Positions 1 to 10,477 of a DNA stretch of 64,000 nt are shown one piece after another; position 1 is the stretch's first letter; the number at the start of each line of letters is the position of its first letter. Below the pieces are notes generated by a model. The model was not told the origin of the DNA and searched no databases. It saw only the letters and a list, made by a program, of their open reading frames with translations. Made by a program: the position numbers and the translations under genes. Location: contig AP026162.1 in NCBI GenBank assembly GCA_030295235.1, forward strand, positions 2,662,885 through 2,726,884. The letters are read 5' to 3'. Source of the DNA: Fistulifera solaris. Its lineage: Eukaryota > Bacillariophyta > Bacillariophyceae > Naviculales > Stauroneidaceae.

Positions 1-783
1 ACAACCTCCAGTGCACCGGCGGGTAATAATAGTAATGTCAGCTTGGCTCCGTCGATCGATGGGTCTGTGATAAGCGCTTCACCTACAATCATTTCAGCGT
101 CTAACTCCTCCGCGGCACCCACGGGAAGCGGAACGGAAACATTGCAACCGTCGATAGGAAACGCCACACAGGCTTCGAGCTCCAGTAGTCCCACCCTGAG
201 TGTAACGTCCCTGTCAGCGTCACCGTCTGTGGCGGATAATGCAACCGTGCTTCCGACCCTACCACCGACGTCCACTGCCGCACCATCCATATCTGCGCCG
301 CCGTCGTTTGCTCCATCAATCTCTCCGGCTCCGTCTTCCACATTCTCTCCGTCCATTCTGCCATCTGCCGCACCTTCCTTGGCGGGATCGCCGTCGGCCG
401 CTCCCTCGACAACGGTGGCTCCCAGTGGAAGTCCCACTGTTCCGGAAAGTCTGGAACCGCCGGGGGCGCCATCGATCGCCGCCAGTAGTCCACCGACGGT
501 GCTTCCTACCAACGCTCCGACCGCCGGTCCGACGGCAGTTCCAACGGCAGCGCCAACCACGGCTCCTACGCTTGTCCCAAGTCCGGCACCTACCGCCAGC
601 CCCACCGCGGCACCAACCCCCATTCCCACTCCACAGCCTACCAGCAGTCCGGTCGCGTCAGTGGCTCGTCGCGATGTTCAACTACAGCAATCTACTCTTT
701 CATCATCCTCGGCTAGTAGGGCAGTTTCCTCTGTACATATCATCGCTGGAATAACAACCTTCATTTTACTGGTGAACTCTTAA
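1..783 (+). CDS. Ser/Pro/Thr/Ala-rich surface protein, C-terminal part
   Basis: The frame is open from the first base of the window, so the 5' end and start codon lie outside; the stop is at 781-783. The visible ~260 residues are almost entirely Ser, Pro, Thr and Ala, with irregular xPTxAP/SPxxAPS repeats. A short charged patch (ARRDVQLQQ) follows, then a hydrophobic C-terminal end (VHIIAGITTFILLVNS). That layout, a disordered probably O-glycosylated stalk followed by a terminal hydrophobic segment, is common in secreted or GPI-anchored wall proteins of diatoms. No catalytic domain is visible here. The ORFs in the other two frames are shadows of the biased composition. The surface location is inferred; the function is unknown. 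Confidence 0.7.
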   Translation, partial: TTSSAPAGNNSNVSLAPSIDGSVISASPTIISASNSSAAPTGSGTETLQPSIGNATQASSSSSPTLSVTSLSASPSVADNATVLPTLPPTSTAAPSISAPPSFAPSISPAPSSTFSPSILPSAAPSLAGSPSAAPSTTVAPSGSPTVPESLEPPGAPSIAASSPPTVLPTNAPTAGPTAVPTAAPTTAPTLVPSPAPTASPTAAPTPIPTPQPTSSPVASVARRDVQLQQSTLSSSSASRAVSSVHIIAGITTFILLVNS

Positions 784-1474
784 AGCAGATTAGCGATGAT
801 TCTATCGTGTTTGCTGGCTTCGAATGCTCTATTTAAATGCATTTAGACGCTAACAAAAGAGCGAGCCGGCGTTTCCAAATCCTTTATTTTCAGGACTGGG
901 ATAATCACCCGTAAACGAGGATCAAAAAGAAAGAGAGAGGTGGTTCGGAAAATGTGGACAAAACATGGTCGGAGAGCTAATGCTATTGAGTACCGGTCTA
1001 GTAGAAGAATGCGGTCTTCATCCAGAGTCCATGCTCACAATGATAGGGTAGCTGTAATGGAAATATCGCGATAGGGAATAATCTAGCTCATGGTTCGAGA
1101 AAACAAGAACGTGGTTGTAACGTTGATGGCGCGACAAATGGCACTTCTGATCGATTCGTAAAATAGAGAATAAGGCTCAGCGACGTATACGGCCAGTTTC
1201 GTACTTGTATGAGCGGTGCTCAGTTACATTTTAAATATTAAAGCGAAGGAAAAATTACACCGTACTCGTTCATTAGTATCCGTGCTGCTATTATTGCAAG
1301 ACCACTTTAGAAAATGCGTGTTCGAGTTCGTGACTAAAATTGCACATAAAGGTGAATAAGCGTACTTATCGCATCATAGTACCATTTCATTGTGGGTCTT
1401 GGGACGCCGGCTAACTCTCTTTTCATTTTCTGCTCACAATCTCATCATTCGGCCATTCTATCATTCATTACACG
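784..1474. other. intergenic, nothing recognised
   Basis: AT-rich spacer between the Ser/Pro-rich gene and the first cysteine-rich gene. I see no ORF with family features, no RNA gene and no repeat. Confidence 0.5.
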
Positions 1475-1958
1475 ATGAAATCTTGCTACCTCTCCCTGTG
1501 TCTCCTCTTCCTTCTCACATCCCACTCCGTTTTTAGCGCCGAAAATGAAGAGGACAGGGATGCTTTTCTGTTCGGCCGCTCTGCTCGGTTTGCCAACGCT
1601 TTGTGCTTGCCATTGCTCGATGGTTGCAACAGAAACAGCCAACTCGTGGACTGTGATGGCCTCGGTGATCCTTGCAGCGATGGCATATCATCATGTGCAA
1701 GAACCACCGAGGGCGGAATAGCGTGTGCCGTTCGAAGCAGCGACAGCGGGGCACTCTGCGAGAGCTCCAGAGATTGCCCAAGAGAGTAAGTACCTCAGTT
1801 GTGGCCCTGTTTTTCATCTCGGCAGAAAAAACTCAAAGAAGCAGCATTGACTCGGATAATTTAACACTAACACTGGCTTGTCGTCTCTTAGTCAAGTCTG
1901 CATCGATATTGGAGATTGCAACGACAAACGTTGCTTTAAGCAGTCTCGTCGTGCATGA
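1475..1958 (+). CDS. small secreted cysteine-rich protein, copy 1 (2 exons)
   Basis: Exon 1 is 1475-1785 and exon 2 is 1892-1958; the intron 1786-1891 starts GTAAGT and ends TTAG, and the codon is split after its second base. The product is about 125 aa: an ATG-initiated signal peptide (hydrophobic to about residue 20), an acidic stretch, the conserved block FGRSARFANALC, then a domain with 11 cysteines including DGC, GDPCS, SSRDC and QVC. Stopping at the in-frame TAA inside the intron would lose the last three cysteines, which the two downstream paralogues also carry in exon 2; this supports the spliced model. I do not recognise the family. Size, secretion and cysteine density suggest an extracellular effector-like, defence or matrix protein, but that is only inference. 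Confidence 0.8.
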
Positions 1959-2484
1959 AGGGTCCATCCAGTTCGTGGATAAAAATTATATGATCAAGAT
2001 AAAGTGAGCTCAGCTCGTAAGAAGATAACTCTCTTAAATTGTTTCATGCTAGTCTCTTTCAGCAACCCCCTTATAGGCGAGTCTGTCTGTTGATTGTTTT
2101 ATTTTACAAATAATTTGGAAACACCTCAAAGCCCGTTGTATGGTCGATTAAAATAGCGATGATGATACTCGTTCCGCAAATTAACATAACTCATTGTTGA
2201 TTGCCGAGACGCACTCCTTTTCGTTTGTTCGCAAATCCCTCGAAACTAAATAGAGAGTGCTGTGAGGCGGGAATCATCGTATCTTTAATTGCAAGCGGAT
2301 CAGCGGAAGCATGAGCCCGTGAACCGTGAATAAAAACTTGCATAGACGAAGTGAATACAAGTACTTTTCCTTTCATAGTAAACAGGTCCTACGGAACATC
2401 CGGCTTTCAGCTCACTTTTCTTATTTTCCTTAATAAAATAAACAAACAACCATCCTATCAATCTTCGTCTTTATCCATCTCACG
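1959..2484. other. intergenic between cysteine-rich copies 1 and 2
   Basis: Spacer of ~525 bp holding the 3' flank of copy 1 and the promoter region of copy 2. No separate gene or repeat is evident. Confidence 0.5.
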
Positions 2485-2953
2485 ATGAAGTTCTCCAACA
2501 CAGCCATGTTTCTCTTTAATCTGTCTACATATATCTCTGGTGCTCATGCTTCGAACGACGACAACGACGTTTCTATGTTTGGTCGCTCCTCTCGATTCTC
2601 CAACGCTTTGTGCTCGCCACTATTCGATGGTTGCAGCAGAAGCAGTGAATTAGCCGGATGCGATAGACGGGGAGACCCATGCAGTGGAAATAAATCGGCG
2701 TGTGTAAAAACTACTGAAGGTAATGTCGTATGCGCTGTTAATGACGATGACAATGGAGCCTCCTGCAACTCGTCGGAAGATTGCGACAGCGAGTAAGTAC
2801 ATTGGAAAGACGCACCGTATCATATTGGCACAATAAATTATAACTGACACAATTCTGAACGTCGACTTCGTTGTTGATCGTTCATCTAGCCAAGTTTGCG
2901 TTTCCTTCGGCTCTTGTTCTCCCAATCAATGCATCAAACAGGCGCCTGGCTAA
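2485..2953 (+). CDS. small secreted cysteine-rich protein, copy 2 (2 exons)
   Basis: Exon 1 is 2485-2792 and exon 2 is 2890-2953; the intron 2793-2889 (GTAAGT...CTAG) is in the same position and phase as in the neighbouring copies. The ~123 aa product has a signal peptide (MKFSNTAMFLFNLSTYISGA), an Asp/Asn-rich linker, the conserved FGRSSRFSNALC block, GDPCSG, and 11 cysteines matching copy 1 one for one, ending SCSPNQCIKQAPG. It reads cleanly with no frame break. Function unknown; tandem duplication with copies 1 and 3 is clear. Confidence 0.82.
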
Positions 2954-3098
2954 TGTTGATTTACAAGCAAATATTGACAAATAAGAACGATTATTTATGA
3001 ACTCCAATATGCATGCATGCGCCCTTGCATTTGCTGTAGCTCTGTAAATGATCTTGCTTTCACTTGTAGTACTTCAAAAAATGCAAGCGCATGAATAC
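2954..3098. other. short spacer before the MITE-like element
   Basis: 3' flank of copy 2 with a TGCATGCATGCGC run; nothing coding. Confidence 0.4.
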
Positions 3099-3568
3099 TA
3101 TATCCCAACCTTCAAAAAATTGTCGGGGTTCAGACAATTTTTATTTTGCGGTAAAACTCTGAATCAAAAATTGTATACCAGTTCGACAATTTTTGTCACC
3201 GTCGTAGAATTTGTATGACATTGCTACGTAACGCCGATTTGAGAATGTACCAGCGTTTCTACGTGAAAGACCCGGAAGTAAAAGGCAGAAAAACCTCAAA
3301 AATAGATTTAAAAACAAAACATACCATTCTATTCAGTATTTTCTAATGCATCTAACTGATAAATTTGATCTTTTGTTTATTCATTATTTTGGTCAGAAAC
3401 TGATGATTTAAATTATTTTCCAAAGGGTTAAGGATATGCTGTAGTAGTATTTGTACTTTGTACGTGAGAAAAATTGTCTGGGTTCAGACAATTTTTTTAT
3501 GTACTAGCTTACGTAAAGCTACAGAAAATTGTCTGAACCCAGACAATTTTTGAAAAGGTTGGGATATA
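3099..3568. mobile_element. MITE-like non-autonomous element with ~45 bp TIRs
   Basis: The left end (TATATCCCAACCTT, then an AAATTGTC...GACAATTT hairpin) is repeated in inverted orientation at the right end (3523-3568, AAGGTTGGGATATA). The arms match over about 45 bp with a few mismatches, and the outermost bases are compatible with a TA target-site duplication. A further copy of the ATTGTC...GACAAT hairpin lies inside at about 3470-3500 and a degenerate one at about 3171-3198. The ~470 bp element has no credible ORF, so it would be non-autonomous. The TA target suggests Tc1/mariner-type mobilisation, but the superfamily is inferred. Confidence 0.65.
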
Positions 3569-3934
3569 CTGTTTTGATCGGACAATAATTAATCCTTTCT
3601 TTGACGGCTTCATCCCTTCATGAAGGGTTACACTGGACGAAGGGTTACAGAAGAAGATAAGAATAAGCGTCAGAAGCTGACTTACGGAGTTACGGAGTAT
3701 ATGTTTTCGTTTTGATACGCGAGAAGAAAAATGGATTACGGTACCAGGTAAACCTCTATCCGCGCACGAGCGCATGAATAGCTCGGCAAGATGAATCCGG
3801 TACTTATTACGTCATAGTATTAACGCGGATTCTGGTCTTGCGGAACTCACATAGAATAAAAATCTGCTTAGTCAACGCACTGCGCTTTTCGCTCACATTT
3901 TTAAGAAACCAAAGACTTTTCTATTGATCGCACA
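3569..3934. other. intergenic, promoter side of cysteine-rich copy 3
   Basis: Contains a local tandem duplication (GAAGGGTTACA at about 3620-3650 and GGAGTTACGGAGT at about 3687). No gene is supported. Confidence 0.4.
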
Positions 3935-4419
3935 ATGAAGTTCTCCGCTGCCTCCACCTTCATCTTTGTTCTTCCCAACTCTATCTCTGCAGCAGACGTC
4001 ACAAACAAAGACGACCAGGACGTCTCGATGTTTGGTCGCTCAACCCGTTTCTTCAATGCTTTATGCTTGCCATTGTCCGATAATTGCAATAGAAAAAGTA
4101 AAGTAGCCGACTGCAATGGGAGTGGTGACCCCTGCAGCAACAGCAAATCCTCTTGTGCAAAAACAGCCGAAGGTGGCGTAGTTTGCATTGTCGACGACGA
4201 GGACAATGGGGCCCTCTGCAGTTCGTCCAGAGATTGCAACAGCAAGTAAGTAGATCAAATATAGCGCCCTGTATCCGTCAGGCGCATATAATCACTACAC
4301 ATGCATGAACTTTGGTTTTATTGCTAATGACTCATTGTGTAACATGATCCTCCAGTCAAGTTTGCGTTGCTCTCGGAGCTTGCTCTCCCGGTCAATGCTT
4401 CAAACAGGAACCCCGCTGA
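3935..4419 (+). CDS. small secreted cysteine-rich protein, copy 3 (2 exons)
   Basis: Exon 1 is 3935-4245 and exon 2 is 4356-4419; the intron 4246-4355 (GTAAGT...CCAG) has the same phase as in copies 1 and 2. The ~124 aa product has a signal peptide (MKFSAASTFIFVLPNSISAA), then FGRSTRFFNALC, GDPCSN, SSRDC and a C-terminal ACSPGQCFKQEPR, with all 11 cysteines conserved. Between the cysteines the three copies diverge freely while the FGRS-RF-NALC block stays nearly fixed, which suggests a structural or processing role for that block. Function unknown. Confidence 0.82.
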
Positions 4420-5438
4420 ATACACCCAACTAGCGACAATAGCGAATTCTTGATAATAACAACTAAACACAATTTCAAGAAAAGTTTGCATGCAAACATA
4501 GCAACGCGTGCGAAGAAAGTGAATTGTGAGACCTCTTGAATTTTTTGCGATGGAGCAATCGATTTCCAGTGGCTAAGCCAAATCAAAATACGGTCGCGTT
4601 GACAATGTTTTGTTCGTCGAGATCCAGCCATCATAGCATTTGTTTCTCCCGTGAAAACTGCTTACTGAAGCATGATGGAATCTGACCCCCAAAGAGCAGT
4701 AGATCTAGCTCCATAGGCCCCATGCTTTTCATTATAACGGTTTTCCAGTATGCTTCAAACAAATCGAAATCCTTCTCTTCGTCAATTTTGTTGCGTTCCG
4801 ATTTGTCAACCAAATAAACAATCTTATCCAGCTTCATGGTAGGGCGGTCGACTTAGCGCAACCTGATATTCATAAATTCGTCTGGCCACTCCAGGATTGC
4901 TTGATAGCTAACAAATAAACCATCGTAACGTTATGCGTTTCATCGTATCGTCGTGGCGGCACTTCCTCGGAACCAATCAATGGGGGCTGTGTGGCAGTGC
5001 CTCGACAAATGGTTCGGTACACCACACTCTACTGTTTCTCCTGGAAACAAAATAGGTGGTTGTCACGGCAAGCAATGTTCTTCAAGCTCCATAAACACCT
5101 GCATTTTGAGCACTAAATGAAACGAAGCGACAGGCGATTGTCGACCAAGGGTTTCATCCGCGCCTCGACTTCACTTTTCTTCGTACACATTTTAAGGAAG
5201 GACCCACAATAGAATCTGATGGAACGAGAGGAATGACGGTTCTTGTGTTGTATTTGTAATGCATGATGTGCAAGTGCGAAAAATGTGGGCGTGTTATCGT
5301 GTACAAGTATGTGCAAACGAAAACGATCGCAGCGCGGTCGTTGGACGGACTGCCGTTTCTTTTTCTATGCGACTGATGACTCACCTTGATTTTCAGTCCC
5401 AACATTTGTTTCCTTATTCTGATTTCATTGCAAATTGC
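4420..5438. other. intergenic, nothing recognised
   Basis: About 1 kb between the third cysteine-rich gene and the first LTR element. Only short ORFs without family features or conserved starts are present. Confidence 0.5.
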
Positions 5439-5621
5439 TGATAAAACGTAGCGAATCGATTGAATTGCAAACAAACAAAAATTATAAAGTTAACGTGCGT
5501 TACATCGCTGGTTCCGCGAGGGTCTTTTCAGTCTTTCAAACCTTCGGCCGGCCGTTTATGTCGGCACCCGGCTAACCCCAATCCTTAGGATAGCCCGTGA
5601 TCGACACACCACATTTTAACA
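5439..5621 (-). repeat. 3' LTR of copia element 1
   Basis: 183 bp. On the plus strand it starts TGATAAAACG and ends CATTTTAACA. It is nearly identical to 12060-12245, with only a few single-base indels (for example GTAGCG versus GTGAGCG), so the insertion is fairly young despite the broken coding region. Confidence 0.92.
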
Positions 5622-5804
5622 CTCCTCTCAAGTAGATCGTTGTGAAGCGGTCAACTTGCAACAAAAGGTGTGTCATTCATTCACATCAAATTTAAGTGGT
5701 TCACACATGCTAATCCACTTGCACACAAGATGGTTCTTCTTCCACACTAGGAAGCTTACTTCCACCTTCACAAAAGGGGCACATCTCGGGACCTAGGTTA
5801 TTTT

Positions 5805-8259
5805 AACCCCGATCGAAAGATATGATGCAACAGATTGCTAACAAATCGAACTCTCTTCTCTCCATGAGGTAGTTGCTTTGTCAACAAATCAGCTTCATTG
5901 TCATGAGTATTCACATAGCACGTTCGCCACTCGCTGCGCTACACCCTCACACGAACAAAATGGTACGCAATGCTTTGCGATTTCTTTTCAAAGTCGAATC
6001 CGGGATTGTTGTGTTAGCCAACACTGACTGATTGTCTCCTTCAATGTAACATGGCCCATCCACAGGTATTCCCATCATACGAAGCTTGTATCTCAGTCCT
6101 CTGAGGTACTCGCAGCACTGTTTCATAGCGACAAACTCGGATCCAAAACTACTGCTTTCGACACTTGTCTGTTTCTTTGAATGCCAGCACACAAGCGCCA
6201 TATTCAAATACACAAGAAAGCCAGTTCGTGATCTCCTGGTCAGAGAGTCTGATGCGTGGTCAGCGTCAACCTTAGCTCGAATAACGAACCCAATCCCGCG
6301 TGGTTCCGGCATGTTCGCCGGTATGGTCTCCTGACCTTGAACATGACCAAATTCACTCGAGGCCCAATCTCTCTCCTGGAACTTAGCCTCGTCAACAAAG
6401 GGTACAGTCGGATCAAATACCATCTCGGCATTATGATACTTCTTGAGATAAGCAAAGATATGCAACACCTGTTCGAAATGTCCTTCACGCGGCATCGCCA
6501 TGAACGAAGACAAAATCGAAACCTCAAGACAAATGTCGACTCTTCCAAGCTCAACAATCCACCGTAGAACCCCAATCAAAGACATGTAATACGCGGCAAG
6601 CGTTGAATCCAATTCAGGACTTACATCTAGCTCTGATCGACACGAAGTTCGCATTGGAGTGTCTGCTTTCGCCGGAAGATTCCACCGACCCAATTTTCCA
6701 ACGTACTTTTCAACGTTTACGACGGCTGCTTGGACATATTGCGATGAAGAAAAGGACCACGCTTGTGTGCCGTTCTCTAACTCCACTTTTCGCACACGTC
6801 CTCCAAGATAGATCTTCGGGCGGTCCAATCGATTCTTCTTTCAATTCAAAGTACTTGCCGATCTCTTCCCTCAAAACCCGTTCAGGATTTTCGCTCACAC
6901 ACAAAGTATCATCAGTGTAGAGAAGGATGTATTCGTAGTAGCTAGAGCCATCAGCCTTCTTGGCCGGTCTCATCCAAACATCCGGATCAGCTAGACATGA
7001 AGTGAAACCAAGATCCAACATGCCAGCACGCTAAGTGGTTCCGGAAATCTCTCCCAGCGGATTTTCCGCCATACAAGGCGCGATGTATTAGTGCCACACG
7101 ACCAACATTCTCCAGTCCAAACTCGATGCCACAAATTACATAGTGCTTTTGCGAGGAAGGCGCCTGCAAATAGGGCGTTGCGAATATCAGCAGCACAGAT
7201 GTCAACACCGTTAAGAGCAGCATACGTGAAAGCAATTCTGACGCTTTCCCTGGAGACAACACCAGCATAGGTAGATCCAATCGGGTCAGCAGTCTTATGC
7301 CCGTCCAGAACCCATCGAGCCTTTCGAGTAAAGTCCATCTTCACGTCGAAGACAAGATGTCCAGTCGCGAGGGCGTCCACCCAGGTGGTGCTTTCTTTCC
7401 TTCACCGAGGATCTCAAATGCCACTCCAACGTTGTACATCTCTTTGGCAATTGCATCTCGCCAGAAAGTGTTACCGTTTTGTCGGTCAATTTCGTGAGCT
7501 GCGGCGCTACGTCCCTGGGTATCTCGATCCCGTACTTATGCGTAGTACGTCGAAGTCTCGTCTTGAGCGCACCCAGGATTGCGTTCCGCTTCCGAAGAGT
7601 CATTGGTACCCACCACGAAAACGCCGGTTCATCTTCAATGCCTCTTGCAACCGCAAATTCAGCCGTTTCAACTGGGTGGGAGTCTTTTAGATCCTTGAGA
7701 TGAACCCACGACTCATTACCGTCACGCCATCGAACAAGAAGTTTCCATCCTTGGGTCGTTTTACGCAATCGCTGGCTGTCCGGCGTGTGACAACACGAGC
7801 TTCACTCTTGCTTAGAGCTGTCTCCTCCTTCTTGTAGTCGACAATCCCTTCCATAAGGGACTTAGAGAATCCATCGTCGTCACATTGAGCAATCATGTTC
7901 TGAGCAATCAGGTTGGCGGAGTATTCACGAACAACACCGTCAGCAAACTCGACGTCGTACACAACAGTGTTCATTGCCGGGTTATCACTGTAGGTTCCAA
8001 TTGTTCGCCCGTCGTCACCAATCGTTCGTCCCACTACCCTGGCCGTTTCCACTTCACCGCCATCCTTTTGAAGCTGTACTTCAGCATTGATGATGCGATC
8101 GTAGACTGGTTGCTCGTTGAGAAGCACACCATTGGAATCAACCGGCTCTTCGATGTCTGCAAATTCTCTAGGCGCCTCGTCACCATCCTGGTACGGTTCC
8201 CACTCGTCACTGTCGTGCTCTTTGGCGTCGATAATCCTTTTGTCGCACTGGTGAGTCAA
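5805..8259 (-). pseudogene. copia element 1 reverse transcriptase and RNase H, frameshifted
   Basis: Minus-strand fragments in different frames together give the C-terminal half of a copia Pol. A linker region lies at 7687-8259. The RT begins at about 7768 with a conserved CoDi-type segment (FSWWVPMTLRKRNAI) and continues through VSRESVRIAFTYAALN and the catalytic YTDD motif at about 6908-6919. RNase H follows (VDADHASD, GFLVYLN, KKQTSVESSSFGSEF) down to about 5950. The frame then breaks, but a degenerate tail (ADLLTKQLPHGEK) can be followed to about 5805. Several frameshifts are visible, at about 7295, 7000, 6730 and 5950. Confidence 0.85.
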
Positions 8260-8337
8260 TTGGTGGCGGTATCATTGCCGTCCCCCATCTCCTCTCAATG
8301 AGGCCGTCAAAAATTTCTCTTCGGACGCTTCTCTGTA

Positions 8338-9462
8338 TCACTGTGGAGCTCGGCAATGGTCAGCGAGCTGCATTGTGCGACGAGGAACGACTCGACCATT
8401 CGCTTTCAGTACCCATTGGGCCATTTCATTCCCAGCACCCTTTGCCGGTCCAAGAACGCGTCCAAGGATCTCCTTACTGACAGGAAAGTCGTTTTGCTGA
8501 TCGCGGAAGTAGACCCATTCATACCACCCAAATTGACACAAGTTGCTGATATCACCTGTATCACCTGTGACAAGAGTGTAAGGGTTCTGTCCGTGCAGAT
8601 TGAAACGGTCCCGTGCAGTCATGTTATTGATCCGAGCGCCGCTCCAAGCAGTAGTCCCACAGAGGCATGGGGCTGTTCGCCTCCTTCATGTCATTCGAAC
8701 AGCTTCCTTTAACAGTCCAATATAAAGTTCAGCCTTGTTCGACCACGGAGTATTCTCCTCTAAAGCACGTAATGTCGATCCAATGTCACGACAAAAGCGT
8801 CGCGCCCCGAGACTCCTGGTTTGTTCGCCGGACGCGTCACAAATGAATGCATCGGGAGCTCCCACTTCCTTTGCGAATTCCTTCATCGCTTGCAAGACTT
8901 CACCCTTCGATCTCATCGGTACAACATGCACGAAACCCTTGTCTGACACAAACAGTTGACAACACGTGTGTCCTCGTTCAGACTTGCCTGTTTTGGACGT
9001 AGCAAAGAGGGTATCCATGTAGAAGTACTCTTTGATGTGCTTGTAGCGAAGCATGCGATCGTTCGTTCCATAGTTGCGCGCCAACTTTGGGTTGTCTTGT
9101 CGTACGCGTTGATCGGTAACTTCAAGTGTCCGCTCGGCATCTTTGTGTTCAATTCGCCAAACCTTGGACAAGTGTGCAGCATCAACTCCCTGGTGCCTAA
9201 TCCCGTGGGCAGCAGAGACCATGAACTCATCTAACTCGTCTCCTAATCCGGCTCGGGCAAAGTACTCTTCAGCTAGATCAACAGTGTCGTCTGCAATTGC
9301 GGCGACGAAAGCATCAGTCGCATCACCATCATGGTATAGATGTCGCTGAGAGGAAACAGTTGTCGCGCCAATCGCCATAGAAAATTCACCGCATTCGAGA
9401 CACTCCTTCATCCTGGCTAGTAAACTGGAACAGTCGAGTTGTGGCGAGAATGGAAGAAACAC
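8338..9462 (-). pseudogene. copia element 1 integrase, frameshifted
   Basis: The minus-strand ORF from 9462 to 8686 carries a pre-integrase segment and an integrase core: MDTLFATSKTG and ICDASGEQ supply the two aspartates and ENTPWSNKAELYIGLLKEA the glutamate of a DDE core. A short ORF at 8338-8622 (GDISNLCQFGWYEWVYF) is the downstream segment also found in element 2 at about 16027-16090. The pieces are separated by frame breaks. Confidence 0.85.
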
Positions 9463-10281
9463 GTGCTCTTCATCGGCATCTTCTGTAAAGTGAACTCTTT
9501 TTCGACGCGGCTCCTCTCCAGACTGCTTATGACAAACGATTCCCTATCGTTGTCTTGCACAGCCGTCATGAGATAGCGAGTCTTTGGTAGAGGCAACACC
9601 ATTTCTCCGTTACAATCCAGCATCGCCGCCTCATTTATCGCATAGCTGACGTTGTGAGGGTCCCATGCCGTCGGCGTCAACATATAGATATTCTCCGACT
9701 GTTGTAGTTGGAGGAGACTCGGCTTGCTGGTTTGGAAGAAAGAAAACACACCATGCAAAGAAAGCGGTATCCGTAATCCCGTCTCCTGAAAATAAATCGC
9801 ATGATTCTCAACGGTCGGATCCACAGTCTGAATCTTCGGAGTGTCGTCCACAGTGACACCAGCCTCGCGCATCACAAAAGGCGGTATCAAGTTGTTGTTC
9901 ATATTCGGAACATAAAGTGCATTCCGAACAAGCAAAATGATTTCATCCCCACTGTATGGACACTCGTGAGAGCAAAGCTGCATCCACAAGTGAGCACTGC
10001 ATTGGCTTGTAGTCTGGTGTGAACGCCGAAACATCCACAGTTTCCCCAGTTCTAGCAACCACAAATGCGTTCCGCCCGACGACTGGCATATTTGCATGTG
10101 TGTCCAATTCAGTCCTCGAAATCCCTGACGTATCTTGGTCATCAACGTCCATCGCACCGGTGTCCATGACAACGGCACGTGACGATGCAATCACGCTTGT
10201 CAGGTAATCGTTCGCGCGGTATGTCGCCCTCGGTCCCATGTTCGACTGTTCTCCGGCTGTGGCTTCTGACTTACCCTCCAA
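9417..10281 (-). pseudogene. copia element 1 aspartic protease region, frameshifted
   Basis: The minus strand encodes RTELDTHANMPVVG at about 10100, the active-site motif of copia-type aspartic proteases (element 2 has AELDSHCDT). The downstream part (ALYVPNMNNNLIPPFVMREAG) sits in another frame at 9417-10190 and matches the region after the protease in element 2. Confidence 0.8.
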
Positions 10282-10477
10282 TCATCATTGACTGGAGTAG
10301 TCGCTGCCGCCGGGCCCAGTCAACGAAGGTAGCGATGGCTCACAGGACGGCGAGGGCCAGCACGTCGGAGAGCTCGTTCATACGTCTCCCGTCAGCGCCA
10401 CCTCAGATCCCGCCTTTGCTTCCTCTTCCGCATCCTGCGTTGGTCCAGAGGGAGACTCTTCTTGTGCATCCTTGACC

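Noticed and set aside
101-754. Long ORFs in the other frames and on the opposite strand across the Ser/Pro/Ala-rich gene
   Set aside because: They arise from the biased GC-rich codon composition; only frame 1 has the low-complexity surface-protein character and a hydrophobic C-terminus.
1787-1789. Unspliced end of cysteine-rich gene 1 at the in-frame TAA
   Set aside because: The TAA is part of GTAAGT, and all three paralogues have a conserved downstream exon with three more cysteines.
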